A DNA stretch of 64,000 nucleotides from Microbacterium elymi. GTDB taxonomy: Bacteria; Actinomycetota; Actinomycetes; Actinomycetales; Microbacteriaceae. The notes beneath the pieces were generated by a model. The model did no database searches, had not been told where the DNA came from, and worked only from the letters and a program-made list of their open reading frames with translations. Made by a program: the position numbers and the translations under genes. The DNA lies in contig NZ_CP091139.2 of assembly GCF_021582895.2 (NCBI RefSeq), forward strand, positions 1,240,001 through 1,304,000, read 5' to 3'. Each line of letters starts with the position of its first letter. The stretch's first letter is position 1. Below are positions 41,834 to 52,066 of the stretch, piece after piece.

Positions 41834-43417
41834 TCACGCAGACGCGTGGGTGAGGTCCTCGACCGCCTGCCGCGCGCCACGCACAGCGAGTGCGACGCTG
41901 GTCAGGGTGGGGTTCATCGTGTTGGCGGTGGGGATCAGCCCATTGCCGCCGACGACGAGGTTCTCGTACCCCCAGACCCGGGAGTACGGGTCGGCGACCG
42001 AGGTGTCGTCATCGGCCTCCCCCATCCGCATGGTGCCCATGTAGTGCAGGCTCGACCCGTTGGGCAGCAGACGCGGGTCGGCCACGAACGTGCCCAGCGC
42101 GTTCCCGGCGCGGCGCAGCATCCCTGTCGCGAATTCGATCTCTTCGTCTTCGCTGTCGGTGAGGGCGTACTCGATCGTCATGTTGGGCAGGGCGCGGTAG
42201 TCGAGCTCGTCATCGTCGAAGCGCACGCCGTCCTCGACGCGCGGGTGCTTGCGCACCCCGTAGCCCATGTTCACGTAACCCCACCGGTTGCCCGCGGCGG
42301 GGTGCTCCGGGTCGAGGGGGAACGGCGGGTTCTCGGCATACATGACCTGCAGCGAGATCGGGTGATCGGGTTCGGAGAACGGGATGCGGTTGACCGCCCC
42401 GACCGGATCGGCGGGGTTCTGTGCGCGGCGGGCGAGCTCACGCCCCAGCTCGTCGTCGGTGACGAGGCGCGACATCCGTTCGCCGTCCAGTGCCACGGTG
42501 CCGATCACGACGTGATGCTCGGTGAGGTAGCGGCCGAGCGCGCGAGGACGGATGCCCGACGCCCACGGCAGGCTCGGCGACCGGAACGCGTCGGCGGCGA
42601 CCACCACGAGGTCGGCGGGGACGAACTCCTGCTCGTGCGTGCGCAGATCCTCGACCGTCACCCCGGTCACGCGCGTGCCGTCGCGCTCGATGCGACGTAC
42701 GAGGGTGAGGTCGCGCAAGCGTGAACCGCGCTGCTTCCGGCGTGCCGGATTCGATCAGGGGTCCGAGGACCACGTCGGCGCCCGCCCAACGCATCGAGCC
42801 GTCCGGTTGGGGATCGCCGGCGACGGGCAGTGTGCTCGGACCGTAGCCGTCCGGCAGCATCCCCTCGAATGCGTCGGCCAGCAGCGTGCTGATCGCGGCC
42901 GAGATCGCCGAGTCGGCGAACGCCTCGTGCTGCACGTGCAGCAGACGCTCCGCATCGGCGATGAGCTCGTCCCACTCGGCATCGGGGATGAACGGGATGC
43001 GTTCGCTGAACGAGGGGGCGGGTGTCGCGCACGTCCAGTGGGCGCCCATGCCGCCGACGTTCGTGGATGCGGCGGCGGCCGGGAACTGCTCGGCGTGCGC
43101 GGCTCCCGGGGCGCCGAAATCGAGCAGATGGGTGCCGCCCCGTGCGGTGAACATCCCCTCCACGACGACGCCTTCCGGAATGCCGAGCGATGCGCGGTGC
43201 TCTCCCGCCTGAGGACCCTGCGACCGCTCGCGCGCCGTCGCCTTCGCGACGGGGTCGACGATGTTGCGGACGCTCTCTCCCGGTGTCTCGGTCAGCTGCG
43301 GCCCCGCCTCGAACATGACGACGCGGGCGTCGGGCACCCGTTCGAGCAGCGCACGCGGGCGTAGGCGGACCCGATCGGTCCGCTGCCGACGATGGCGATG
43401 GTGGGCGATGTTGTCAT
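41834..43417 (-). CDS. GMC-family FAD oxidoreductase, CarA-like C-glycoside 3-oxidase (two slips)
   Basis: Glucose-methanol-choline oxidoreductase. The FAD motif IVGSGPIGSAYAR starts the protein; ASTNVGGMGAHWT is the FAD-wrapping segment and the C-terminal His/Asn active-site region is in SLHYMGTMRMG and NPTLTSVALAVR. Slips near 43356 (TGCTGC to TGCGCTGC, two bases) and 42717 (GCTGC to GCTTGC) are undone to give 526 residues. It would oxidise the sugar C3 hydroxyl, supplying the 3-keto substrate to the adjacent DUF6379/TIM-barrel pair, as CarA does in soil actinobacteria. Substrate aglycone unknown. Confidence 0.8.
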
Positions 43418-43427
43418 CGGGTGCTCC

Positions 43428-44914
43428 TCACAGGATGCCGCGGCGCAGCCACGGGAACGTCGGGATGTTCGTCGGAGAGCCGGCCGGGCGGCAGCGCAGC
43501 GAAGCCACGATGCCGACCGCATAGGTCGCCGCCAGCGACAGGAAGATCGGGGCGAACACGTCGCGGTACAGCTGCGCGATCTGCGTCTGATCGGCAGCGG
43601 ATGCCGCATGCACGACTGCCGGCGTGAGAGAGGCCGCGTCGAGCCCGGGCGGGAGCCCGCCCGCGACGGCGAAGCCGATGACGCCGCCGATCAGGGCGGT
43701 GGCCACCGTGGCGCCGACCTGGCGGACCAGATTCACGGTCGCCGTCACCGTGCCGGTCTCACCCGGAGGTGCGGCGCTCTGCACGACGGCCACGATCAGG
43801 CTCATGAACGCCCCCGTGCCCAGCCCCACGATCGCCATCACGAGCATCGGCACCCACAGCGGCAGGCCGACCGGCAGGATCGCCATCACGGCCAGGCCCG
43901 CCGCGCCGAGGATCGTGCCCACCAGCGGGAAGGCCCGATAATGACCGGTCCGGCTCGCCATCCAACCGGTCGTCAGATTGCTCACCAGCATCCCGAACAC
44001 CGTTGCGATCGGCACGAATCCCGAGACGGTCGCGCTGGTGCGATACGCCATCTGGAAATAGGTGGGCAGATAGGCGGTGATCGAGAACAGCCCGATGCCG
44101 ACGATGGCCGAGATCACGATGCCCGTGGCGATCGTGCGGTCGGCGAAGTGGCGCAGCGGGACGATCGGATGAGCCGCACGCAGCTCGATGACGAGGAACG
44201 CGGCAAGGCACACGGCCGCGATTGCGAACGCCACGAGGGCGGCGACCGTCTGCTGCGTGTCGACGACCCACGTCACGGCGAGCACGAGCGCGACGATCCC
44301 GCCCGTCAGGGTCGCCGATCCGGCGACGTCGAACCGGGAGCGCCCACCGCCGGGGATGTGCGGCACGGCGATGACGGCCAGCACGAACGCGACGATGCCG
44401 ACCGGCGCATTGACCCAGAACACCCACTGCCAGCTCCAGTAGTCGGTGATGAGCCCGCCGATGACCGGCCCGACGAGGATCGCGACGGGGAACGCGGCGC
44501 CGATCACCGCCATGTACTTCGGACGCTGCCGGGGCGTGGTCGTCTCGGCGATGATCGTCTGCGACATCAGCTGGAGGCCGGCAGAGCTCATCCCCTGCAC
44601 GACGCGCGCGATGATGAGCCAGAGCATCGACGGTGCGAACCCGCACCCGATGGACGAGGCGATGAAGACGACCATCGAACCGAGGAAGACCGCCCGCGGC
44701 CCGATCATGTCGCCGACCTTGCCGAGCACCGGCAGAGCACCGTGCTGGCGAGTGTATATCCGACGACGATCCAGCTCATCTGCTCGAGCGCGCCGAGCTG
44801 TCCGGCCACGGTGGCCAGGGCGGTCGAGACGACGGTGTTGTCCAGCGCCCCGAGGAACGAGACGGTCAACAGGGAGATGACGAGGAAGCGGAACCTCAGC
44901 GGCGAGAGTGGCAT
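43428..44914 (-). CDS. MFS transporter, EmrB/QacA-like (one slip)
   Basis: A 495-residue, about 14-span transporter. GALDNTVVSTALATVAGQL is the DHA2 motif, GKVGDMIGPR the loop motif, and GPVIGGLITDYWSWQWVFWV the motif C region. A base missing at GCTGCTGC near 44738 changes frame; correction gives ASTVLLPVLGKVGD. It ends 10 bases before the GMC oxidoreductase start and is probably first in that operon, so import of a glycoside or export of a product is inferred. Confidence 0.85.
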
Positions 44915-45080
44915 GATTCAGTCACCCGAACGACCGGGCCGTCGACGCGACGGTGTGTGTCCCGGGACGCGGCAGCACGGCCGGGATCGGGCTCCGCGAG
45001 GAACCCCGACGTCACGTCTATTCTAGGCGTTCTTCGGTGCGAAAGCAACAGAAGTGGAGCGCCTGCGTGCACGCGTCCGC

Positions 45081-46067
45081 TCACGCGCAGGCGGCAGGCT
45101 CGGGCGCCGCGACCTGCGGGCCGACCGCCCCCGACAGCTCGCCGATGCCCTCGATCACCATGCGCACGACGTCGCCGGTGGCCAGCGGGGGCGGGGTCAG
45201 AGCGCCGTTGCGGCCCCACAGCTCTCCCAGGCATCCGCCGTTGCCGACAGTGCCCGACCCGAGCACGTCGCCGGGGACGACCCGTGAGTTGCGCGACGCG
45301 TAGGCGACGAGCTCGGGCAGCGGCCAGCCCATGTTCGAGATCAGGTCCTCGCCGAGCAGCTCGTCGTTCACGTAGACCTCGGCGCGGACGGCGAGGAACC
45401 CGTCCTCGTCCAGGTACGGCTCGAGCTCGTCCGCGGTGACGATCCACGGCCCCAGACTCATGCCGAAGTCCTTGCCCTTGGCCGGGCCCAGGCGGACCTT
45501 CATCTCGCGGCCCTGCAGGTCGCGGGCCGACCAGTCGTTCATGATCGTGTAGCCGAAGATGACGGATGCCGCATCCTGCGCACTCAGGTTCGCCTGGCCG
45601 ATTCCGGGGACGGCGCCGACGATGACGGCCAGCTCGAGCTCGAAATCGAGGCGCTCGGTCACCGGCGGCGAGACGGGCTCGTCGGGGCCGAGCACGGTGT
45701 GGGGGTTGGTGAAGTAGAACGTCGGTGCCTGGTACCACTCGGGCGCGACGTCGCTCTTGCCCTCGACGCCGGCGCTGATGCCCTCGACGTGCTCCTCGAA
45801 CGCCACGAAGTCCCGGATCGCGGCCGGCACCAGGGGTGCGAGCAGGCGCACCTGCGACAGCGGCGTGCCTGCGGCATCCCGCACGCGCGTGTGCAACTCG
45901 CCGGTCGCGCCCAGCCCTCGGGCGAGGATGTCGGCGACGGTCAGTCCGTCCGGGAAGGGCACGACCCGATCGCCGATGACGAAGCCTTCGTAGACGGCAC
46001 CGGGCGCTTCGTCTCGTCGCTGCGCTCCTCGCTCAGCGACCTGATTCTGCCAACGTGCGATCCTCAT
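45081..46067 (-). CDS. Fumarylacetoacetate hydrolase (FAH) family protein 1
   Basis: A 328-residue FAH-superfamily enzyme. Metal ligands are in FEEHVEG (E), LDFELELAVIVG (E/E) and IMNDWSARDLQ (D); GPAKGKDFGMSLGPWIVTADE follows. The N-terminus contains an insertion, QNQVAERGAQRRDEAP, which is encoded by a copy of the dispersed repeat at 46007-46036. It ends a six-gene aromatic operon; it overlaps the MBL gene by ATGA. The reaction is probably hydrolysis of an acylpyruvate or 2-oxo-hept-3-ene-type ring-cleavage product. Confidence 0.88.
   Translation of the reverse strand: MRIARWQNQVAERGAQRRDEAPGAVYEGFVIGDRVVPFPDGLTVADILARGLGATGELHTRVRDAAGTPLSQVRLLAPLVPAAIRDFVAFEEHVEGISAGVEGKSDVAPEWYQAPTFYFTNPHTVLGPDEPVSPPVTERLDFELELAVIVGAVPGIGQANLSAQDAASVIFGYTIMNDWSARDLQGREMKVRLGPAKGKDFGMSLGPWIVTADELEPYLDEDGFLAVRAEVYVNDELLGEDLISNMGWPLPELVAYASRNSRVVPGDVLGSGTVGNGGCLGELWGRNGALTPPPLATGDVVRMVIEGIGELSGAVGPQVAAPEPAACA
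46007..46036 (-). repeat. Dispersed repeat copy inside the FAH gene
   Basis: The bases CTTCGTCTCG ... CTCGCTCAG match the inverted copy at 31806-31837 except for two missing bases. They lie within codons 6-20 of the FAH gene and keep its frame. Confidence 0.8.
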
Positions 46068-46958
46068 GCGTGCACCTCCAGCGGACGTCCGCCGTTGTAG
46101 TCGTACATATCCTGCCAGGCGGCGGCGAAATCGGGCTCGACGCCGTCCAGCGCGGCCAGCGCTCGGCGCAGGTTGCCGGCGATGCGCTCGGGCTCGAGGA
46201 GACCGGCGAACCCGCCGAGGTCGAGCCCGCGCGCCGCCTGCAGCGGGGTCAGGCCGCGCTCATGCGCGTCCCGGGCCGCGTCGATCAGGAACCGCAGGTA
46301 GTCGGCGACGGGCTCGAGGCAGCTCCGGTCCGCCGACGGCGCCGTGTCCCGGCACGACGACCTCCGGCCGCAGCGCCGCCATCTGCTCGAGCGCACCCAA
46401 CCAGCCGGCCGGCGAGCCGGACAGTGCGAACGGGGTGCCGCCGCTGAACACCAGATCACCCGTGAACAGCACGCGCTCTTCGGGGAGCCAGACGTAGGAG
46501 TCACCCTGGGTGTGCGCCGGCGTTCCGGGGTGGCGCACGTCGATGCGGCGGCTGTCCGGGGTGAGGGTGACGCCGGTGTCGAAGACGACGGTGGGCGGCC
46601 TCGGCCGGACGTCGCCCTGCTCGAACGGTTCGAAGATGTGCGGGGCGAGCGGATGCGGCTGCCGCAGGTCGTCGGCGACGGTGCGATGCGCGATGATCTC
46701 GACCTCGCCCAGGAGCGACGCGCCGTTGCAGTGGTCGGGATGCGAGTGGGTCAGCACCAGGCGGCGGATCGGCGCCGCGACCCCGGCGGCCGCCTTCAGA
46801 TAGTCGCGGGTGCGCCGCTCGGTCGAGGTGACGTCGACGCTCGTCGCGCCGTCCGCGCCGTCGATCAGGCCCATGTTGTTGACCATCCAGCCGCCGTCGG
46901 GCTGGACATACGCCCAGACGCCGTCGGCGACCTGCTGCATCATCGGTTCGTCGGTCAT
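46064..46958 (-). CDS. MBL-fold metallo-hydrolase (one slip)
   Basis: Metallo-beta-lactamase-fold hydrolase with the zinc motif THSHPDHCNG at residue 80, GTPAHTQGDSYVWLPEERV and a final His in VVPGHGAVG. An extra G at about 46322 (CCGAGC to CCGGAGC) is undone to give 297 residues ending RPLEVHA. ATG 46958 is chosen. It is the fifth gene of the aromatic operon, overlapping FAH1 at ATGA. A thioester or lactone substrate is possible but not shown. Confidence 0.85.
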
Positions 46959-46984
46959 GTCCACGTTCCTCGTCCCTCGGCCGG

Positions 46985-47991
46985 TCACGCGCGCATGCGC
47001 GAGGCCAGCAGTTCGTCGGCGGTCCCTGTCAGAATGCGCTGCGTCACGTCATCGGGCAGTCCTGCTCCCCGGACGAATCCGACCGGATCTTCCGGCCCCA
47101 TGTCGAACGGGAAGTCGCTGCCCAGCACGACCTGGCTGGGGCCGGCGACCTCGATCAGGTGCCGCAGCACGGACGGATCGTGCACCACGGTGTCGAACCA
47201 GATCCGCTTCAGGTACGACGACGGCTCGTGCGCGCAGCCGCGCGCGTCCGGTCGCACCCGCCACGCATGGTCGGAGCGTCCGATCGACGTGGGCAGGTAG
47301 CCGCCGCCGTGCGCGGCGACGATCCTCAGGCCCGGATGCCGGTCGAGCACGCCCGCGAAGATCAGGTGCGACAGCGCCACCGCGTTCTCCACCGGCTGGC
47401 CGACGGTGTTGGCCAGGTAGAACCGGTCGAGCCGCTCGTCGAGACTGCAGCCGAACGGGTGCAGGAACACGATCGCGCCGAGCTGGGCCGCACGCGCCCA
47501 GAACGGCTCGAGCCGCTCGTCGGACAGCTCGACGTCACCGGCGAACGAGGAGATCTCCACCCCGGCAAGTCCCCGCCCGAGCACCGCGTCGTCCAGGCAC
47601 TCCACGATGCGCGCCGGATGCTGCAGCGGCACCAGCCCGAGCCCGGTCAGCCGTTCCGGTGCCGCCGCGACATGCTCGGCGACCAGCCGGTTCGTCTCGC
47701 ACGCCACCCAGACGGCCAGCTGCTCCCCGCCCACGGATAGAAGTGGTTCGGCGAGGCGCTCACCCACTGCCGGTCCACGCCCTGCTCGTCCATGGCGGCG
47801 AGCCGAACGCGCACGTCGGTGAGCTTCGGGATGCGCGCACCGACCATCGGGCCCGAGACGGCCTGGCTGGCGGCGCCGTTGCGGACCGCATCCAGCGCCT
47901 CCGCCGCCGCGAACCCCTCCGGGTCACGGCGTCGCACCTCGTCCTGCAGGGCCGGCAGCAGGACGTGGGCGTGGACGTCGGTGACGCTCAT
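46985..47991 (-). CDS. Amidohydrolase, ACMSD-like decarboxylase family (one slip)
   Basis: Amidohydrolase-fold protein starting MSVTDVHAHVLLP (HxH metal motif at residues 6-8). HPFGCS, AAHGGGYLP and LGSDFPFDMG give the later His and Asp ligands. One G missing from a GGGGG run near 47740 splits it; corrected to 335 residues. The order of motifs is that of ACMSD-type nonoxidative decarboxylases and hydrolases of aromatic-pathway intermediates. Its ATG overlaps the flavin monooxygenase stop (ATGA). Confidence 0.85.
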
Positions 47992-49122
47992 GCCGGCTGC
48001 GCCATCTGCTGCGCGATGCCGAAGATCAGCCCACCCATGTCGGCGTCGCGGACACCGTCGATCTGCCACTGCCCGAGCTCGCACGGAGGCGTCGACCACC
48101 GCCTGCGCACGGGGCAGGCGGCGCGCGTGGAACTCGTCCCAGACCGCCTGGTCCACGGCATCCCGACCGATCAGGAGCTCGGTCAGCACGACCGCGTCTT
48201 CCAGCCCCTGCGCGGCGCCCTGCGCGATGGTCGGCGGGCACGAGTGCGCGGCGTCGCCGATGATGACCACTCGGCCGCGGTTCCACGGGGCCTCCACCAC
48301 GTGCTGGGTGAACCAGGTGTGGTTGACGTGGGCGCCGGCGGCGAGGTCGGTGCGGATCGACTCCCACGGGCCGCCGTACGCCATCGACTCGCCGAGCATG
48401 ATCTGCGTCGCCTCGGCGTCGCTCACACCCGACCGGTCCTGTGCCTTCTCGACGAGGATCGCGTACATGGTGTCGGGGCCGGTCGGCGTGTACCCGGCGA
48501 TGTAGACGGGGCCGCCGTAGTACAGCTCGGTGCGCACCACCTCGGCGGGACGCGACACGAACGCGCGCCAGATTCCCATGCCGGTGGACTGCGGCTCGGT
48601 GTCGATGCCGATGAGCCGGCGCACCGCCGAGTGCAGTCCGTCGGCCCCGATGACCAGGTCGAAGCGTCCGACGGGCGCCTCGTCGACGACGACCTCGACC
48701 TGGTCACCGGTGTCGTCGATGCCGGTGACGGTGCTTCCGAACCGGAAGCGCACGCCTGCCCGCTCGGCGTGCGCGAGCATGATCCCCGCCAGGTCGGGAC
48801 GGTACATCCCCATGCCCGCCGGGTAGTCGGGACCGCCGGTCTTCACGTCCGGCAGCTCGGCCACCACCGGGGCGGTCGGGCCGGGGGCGCGCAGGGTGAG
48901 GCCCTCGAACGGGAAGCCGGCGGCGCGCACGTCCTCCCACACGCCGAGCGCATCCAACGCCCGCAGGGCGTTGCCCTGCAGCGTGATGCCCGAGCCGAGT
49001 GCGCTCAGCTCGGGCTTGGCCTCGAAGACGTCGACCTCGACACCGGCCTTTGCCAGCTGGATCGCGGCGGCAAGGCCCGCCACACCGGCGCCGACGACGG
49101 CGACCGTGGAGACTGCGGTCAT
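47988..49122 (-). CDS. FAD-dependent aromatic monooxygenase (one slip)
   Basis: A 377-residue class A flavoprotein hydroxylase. GAGVAGLAAAIQLAKAGVEV is the FAD motif, the DG motif is FDLVIGADGLHSAVRR, and the GD motif is VVIIGDAAHSCPPTIAQGAA. An extra G at 48079 (GCAGC to GCGAGC) hides the end; corrected it reads DASVQLGQWQIDGVRD and ends MAQPA. It probably hydroxylates a phenolic acid to give the extradiol dioxygenase substrate. Confidence 0.9.
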
Positions 49123-49160
49123 CTCAGAACCTCTCTGTTCTCTGTTCGTGAAGGGGTGCG

Positions 49161-50130
49161 TCAGCTTGTCGCGTGCGGGTCGGCGACGCAGCGGACGATC
49201 TGGGTGCCCAGGCCCTGGATGCTGCCGGTCATCACGTCACCATCCTGCAGGAACCGGCGCCAGTGCTGGCCGTTGCCGGCCGGGCTGCCGGTGAGCAGCA
49301 GGTCGCCGGGCAGCAGCGGCATCGTCTGCGACGCACCCGAGATCAGTGCGGGGATGTCGAACAGCAGATCGGTGGTCGAGGCATCCTGCATCACCTGCCC
49401 GTTCAGCTCCAGCCGCACGCTCAGGTCAGCGCCGTCGACGAACGACGACGGCACGAGGAACGGACCGGTCGGCAGGAACCCGGGGGCGTTCTTGGCGCGG
49501 TACCAGTCGGTGCCGATCTCCTTCATGTCCTTGCGGAACACGAGGTCGCGGGTGGTGATGTCGTTGCAGATCGTGTAGCCGGCCACGTGGTCCATCGCCT
49601 CGTCGCGCGAGACGCGGAACGCCTCGCGGCCGATCACGACGGCCAGCTCCAGCTCCCAGTCGTGCACCTCGCTGTAGTCGGGCAGCACGAGTGGGACGTC
49701 GTCGCCGACCACGCACGCGGGCAGGCCGATGAAGAAGTACGGCTCGCCGTGCGCGGCGCGCTCGTCCATCAGCTTGCGCGGCGAATGCGCGGGCCTCGTC
49801 CGGAGTCCGGTCGGAATTCTGGGTCAGGCCCGCGGCGACCAGCTCGATGACGTGCTGCCGGTAGTTCGCCCCGGTCTGCAGCACCTGACGCGGCGTCACC
49901 GGAGCCGTCAGCACGGCGTCGGCCAGCGGCATCCATTCGCCGTCCGCCTCGGCGAGCGCGGCGATCCGGTCCCAGTCGGGCGCGGCGAGGAACGCGTTCA
50001 GATCCGCGGCGCCCAGCTCGTCCGAGCGCAGGTCGCGGATCTTCTGGCCCGTCACCAGCGCCGTGCGCACGGCGTCGCCGTCGCGCCGGCGCGCCAGTGC
50101 GAACGGGACCTCGAGGCTGTCCGTGGGCAC
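49161..50130 (-). CDS. Fumarylacetoacetate hydrolase (FAH) family protein 2 (one slip)
   Basis: GTG 50130 starts MPTDSLEVPFALARRRDGDA two bases after the dioxygenase stop. FAH-family core: TGANYRQHVIE, WELELAVVIGREAF (E ligands), ICNDITTRDLVFRKDMKEIG (D ligand) and GDLLLTGSPAG. An extra base at 49775 (GCAGC to GCAAGC) is undone to give FAAQLMDERAAHGEPYF and 322 residues. Likely acts on the ring-cleavage product, after the adjacent extradiol dioxygenase. Confidence 0.9.
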
Positions 50131-50132
50131 GA

Positions 50133-51149
50133 TCAGCCCTGCCCGTGCTTCGCGTACGGGTTCAGCAGCGCGCCCTTGATCTCGTCGGGCACGCCCTCTT
50201 CGGTGGCACTCGGGCCGTCGGCGGGCGGGAACGACTCGGTCATCGACATCGGCATCGCGCCGTTGCGGTAGAAGTTGTTCGAGCCCTGCGACGGATGCCA
50301 GGTGTTGGCCTCCCAGTCGGGCACGTAGTTGCGGTAGCCGCCGGTGTTCAGCTCGATGCGCAGGGTGGAGGGCTCGCGGTAGTAGAGGAAGTTCTGCTCG
50401 CCGATGCCGTGGATGGACGGGCCGTACTCGATGGCGACGCCGTTCTCCAGGAGCACGTCGGCGGCGATCAGCAGCTCCTCGCGCGTGTCCACCCAGAATG
50501 CGTAGTGGTTGATGCGTCCGGCGGCGCTGGATCCGTCGAGGACGACGCCGAGGTCGTGCGACTTCTCGTTCGTGGTGAGCACCGAGAACACCGAGATCGG
50601 CGCCTCGTCGAGCTCGGTGCGCGCCATGTGCCGGAAGCCGAGCACCTCGCTGTACCAGGCGGTGAAGGCGTCGACGTCGCTGGCCGCGATCGTGACGTGG
50701 TCGAGCTGGCGCGGGGCGCCGGCGACCTTGCTGCGGGTGGAGGGCCGGTCCGGGTAGACGGATGCCTCGGCTCCGGCGGACTGGTGGCGCGTGACGTCCC
50801 AGTGCAGGGTCATCGAGTGGCCCCACGGTCCGGTGAACCGGTAGGCGCGGCCGATCTTGTGGACCTCGACCCATTCGCCGGTGGCACCGGCGGCCTCGAT
50901 GCGGCGCACGGCCTCGTCGAGCGCCTCGGCGCTGGAGGTTCGCCAGGCCATCGTGGCCATGGACGGCTGGTCGCCGGGAGTCACCACGACCGAATAGGCG
51001 TAGTAGTCACCCCAGCAGCGCAGGTAGACGGCGCCGTCGATGCGGTCGACGACGGTCAGACCGACCTGCTCCTCGTAGAAGCGGACGGAGGCCTCGACGT
51101 CAGGGCTCGTCACCGCGACGTAGGAGAGGTGGGACAGCAACGTGCTCAT
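50133..51149 (-). CDS. Extradiol ring-cleavage dioxygenase (VOC, catechol 2,3-dioxygenase-like)
   Basis: A 338-residue intact two-domain vicinal-oxygen-chelate dioxygenase. The N-domain begins LSYVAVTSPDVEASVRFYEE. The C-domain has the iron ligands in QLDHVTIAASD (His), GRINHYAFWVDTRE (His) and STLRIELNTGGY (Glu). It opens the ring of a catechol-type compound beside a hydroxyl. First gene of the six-gene aromatic operon (50133 down to 45081), with GGAAAGGA before the ATG. Confidence 0.92.
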   Translation of the reverse strand: MSTLLSHLSYVAVTSPDVEASVRFYEEQVGLTVVDRIDGAVYLRCWGDYYAYSVVVTPGDQPSMATMAWRTSSAEALDEAVRRIEAAGATGEWVEVHKIGRAYRFTGPWGHSMTLHWDVTRHQSAGAEASVYPDRPSTRSKVAGAPRQLDHVTIAASDVDAFTAWYSEVLGFRHMARTELDEAPISVFSVLTTNEKSHDLGVVLDGSSAAGRINHYAFWVDTREELLIAADVLLENGVAIEYGPSIHGIGEQNFLYYREPSTLRIELNTGGYRNYVPDWEANTWHPSQGSNNFYRNGAMPMSMTESFPPADGPSATEEGVPDEIKGALLNPYAKHGQG

Positions 51150-51256
51150 CTTCGAACGGTCCTTTCCGAGGGCGAAATCGCTCGCCCTGGGTCGAGTCTG
51201 TGGCCCACCATCACATCAGGGAAGCCGATTCTCGCTATGGTGCGGATCAGGCGCGT

Positions 51257-52066
51257 TTATGTGCCCGGTGGCCGATGACATATCAGCTCCGCCCGCGTGA
51301 GATCGTGCTCGAGGTCGTCGAGATCACGCACCGACTCCGCACGATCCAGCGCGTCGATCGCACGCCGCAGCGCAAGACGCAGCCTCGACTCCCAGCGGGT
51401 GGGAGTCATGCGGGCCCCCGCCCCGTCGTCGATCAGGACACGTGCCGAGCTGTCGACACCAATGGCGACGTCGGTGCGCACCGTGCCGAATGCGGCCGCG
51501 CTGATCCGTCCACGATCCGGGTGACGCGTGTCCACCGCGGTCAGAGACGTCACGGTGAGAGTGGCGACCGCGTCACCGGCGTCGAGCAGAGCGAGCGCGC
51601 CCCGCTCGGTGGCCTCCGATGACCGCAGCCGCAGGGGCGCCCCCGAGAGCACACGCAGCCAGCCGATGGCATCAGCCACGACCGCCGGCACTGCCCGCGG
51701 CGATGCAGCGCACTGCGCCGTGTACAGCGGCGCAGCTTCCTGACGATCGGCGTCGGAAGCGACGTCGGCCCTCAGCCACCGTCGGTCAAGAACGACAGGT
51801 ACCGTGACGGCTCCCGCGCACAGCGCGCGAAGCTCCGTCGCCGCGACGGCGGCCGGGTCGGCGACGACGAGGGCGGCAGCTCCTGCCGCAAGGAGTTCTT
51901 CTGCAGCCGACACCCAATCGGGCCCACCCGCGAGCACAGCGACCGCGCCCCGGGGATCAGCGACCGGCCGTGCGCGCAGCGGCAGTTGAGCGACCGCTGC
52001 CGCCACAACGCCGTCAACGTCTGCTCGTGCGGCAGCGAAGACGCCGATCCGCTCCGCCGGGCTCAC
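51257..52066 (-). CDS. Hypothetical protein coupled to Gfo/Idh gene
   Basis: A 269-residue protein of mostly Ala/Val/Arg/Asp residues. Repeated VADP and VPAVVADAIGWLRV patterns suggest an alpha/beta fold, but no family motif is seen. Its ATG overlaps the Gfo/Idh stop, so it is translated with that dehydrogenase. It may be a dehydrogenase partner; function unknown. Confidence 0.7.
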   Translation of the reverse strand: MSPAERIGVFAAARADVDGVVAAAVAQLPLRARPVADPRGAVAVLAGGPDWVSAAEELLAAGAAALVVADPAAVAATELRALCAGAVTVPVVLDRRWLRADVASDADRQEAAPLYTAQCAASPRAVPAVVADAIGWLRVLSGAPLRLRSSEATERGALALLDAGDAVATLTVTSLTAVDTRHPDRGRISAAAFGTVRTDVAIGVDSSARVLIDDGAGARMTPTRWESRLRLALRRAIDALDRAESVRDLDDLEHDLTRAELICHRPPGT

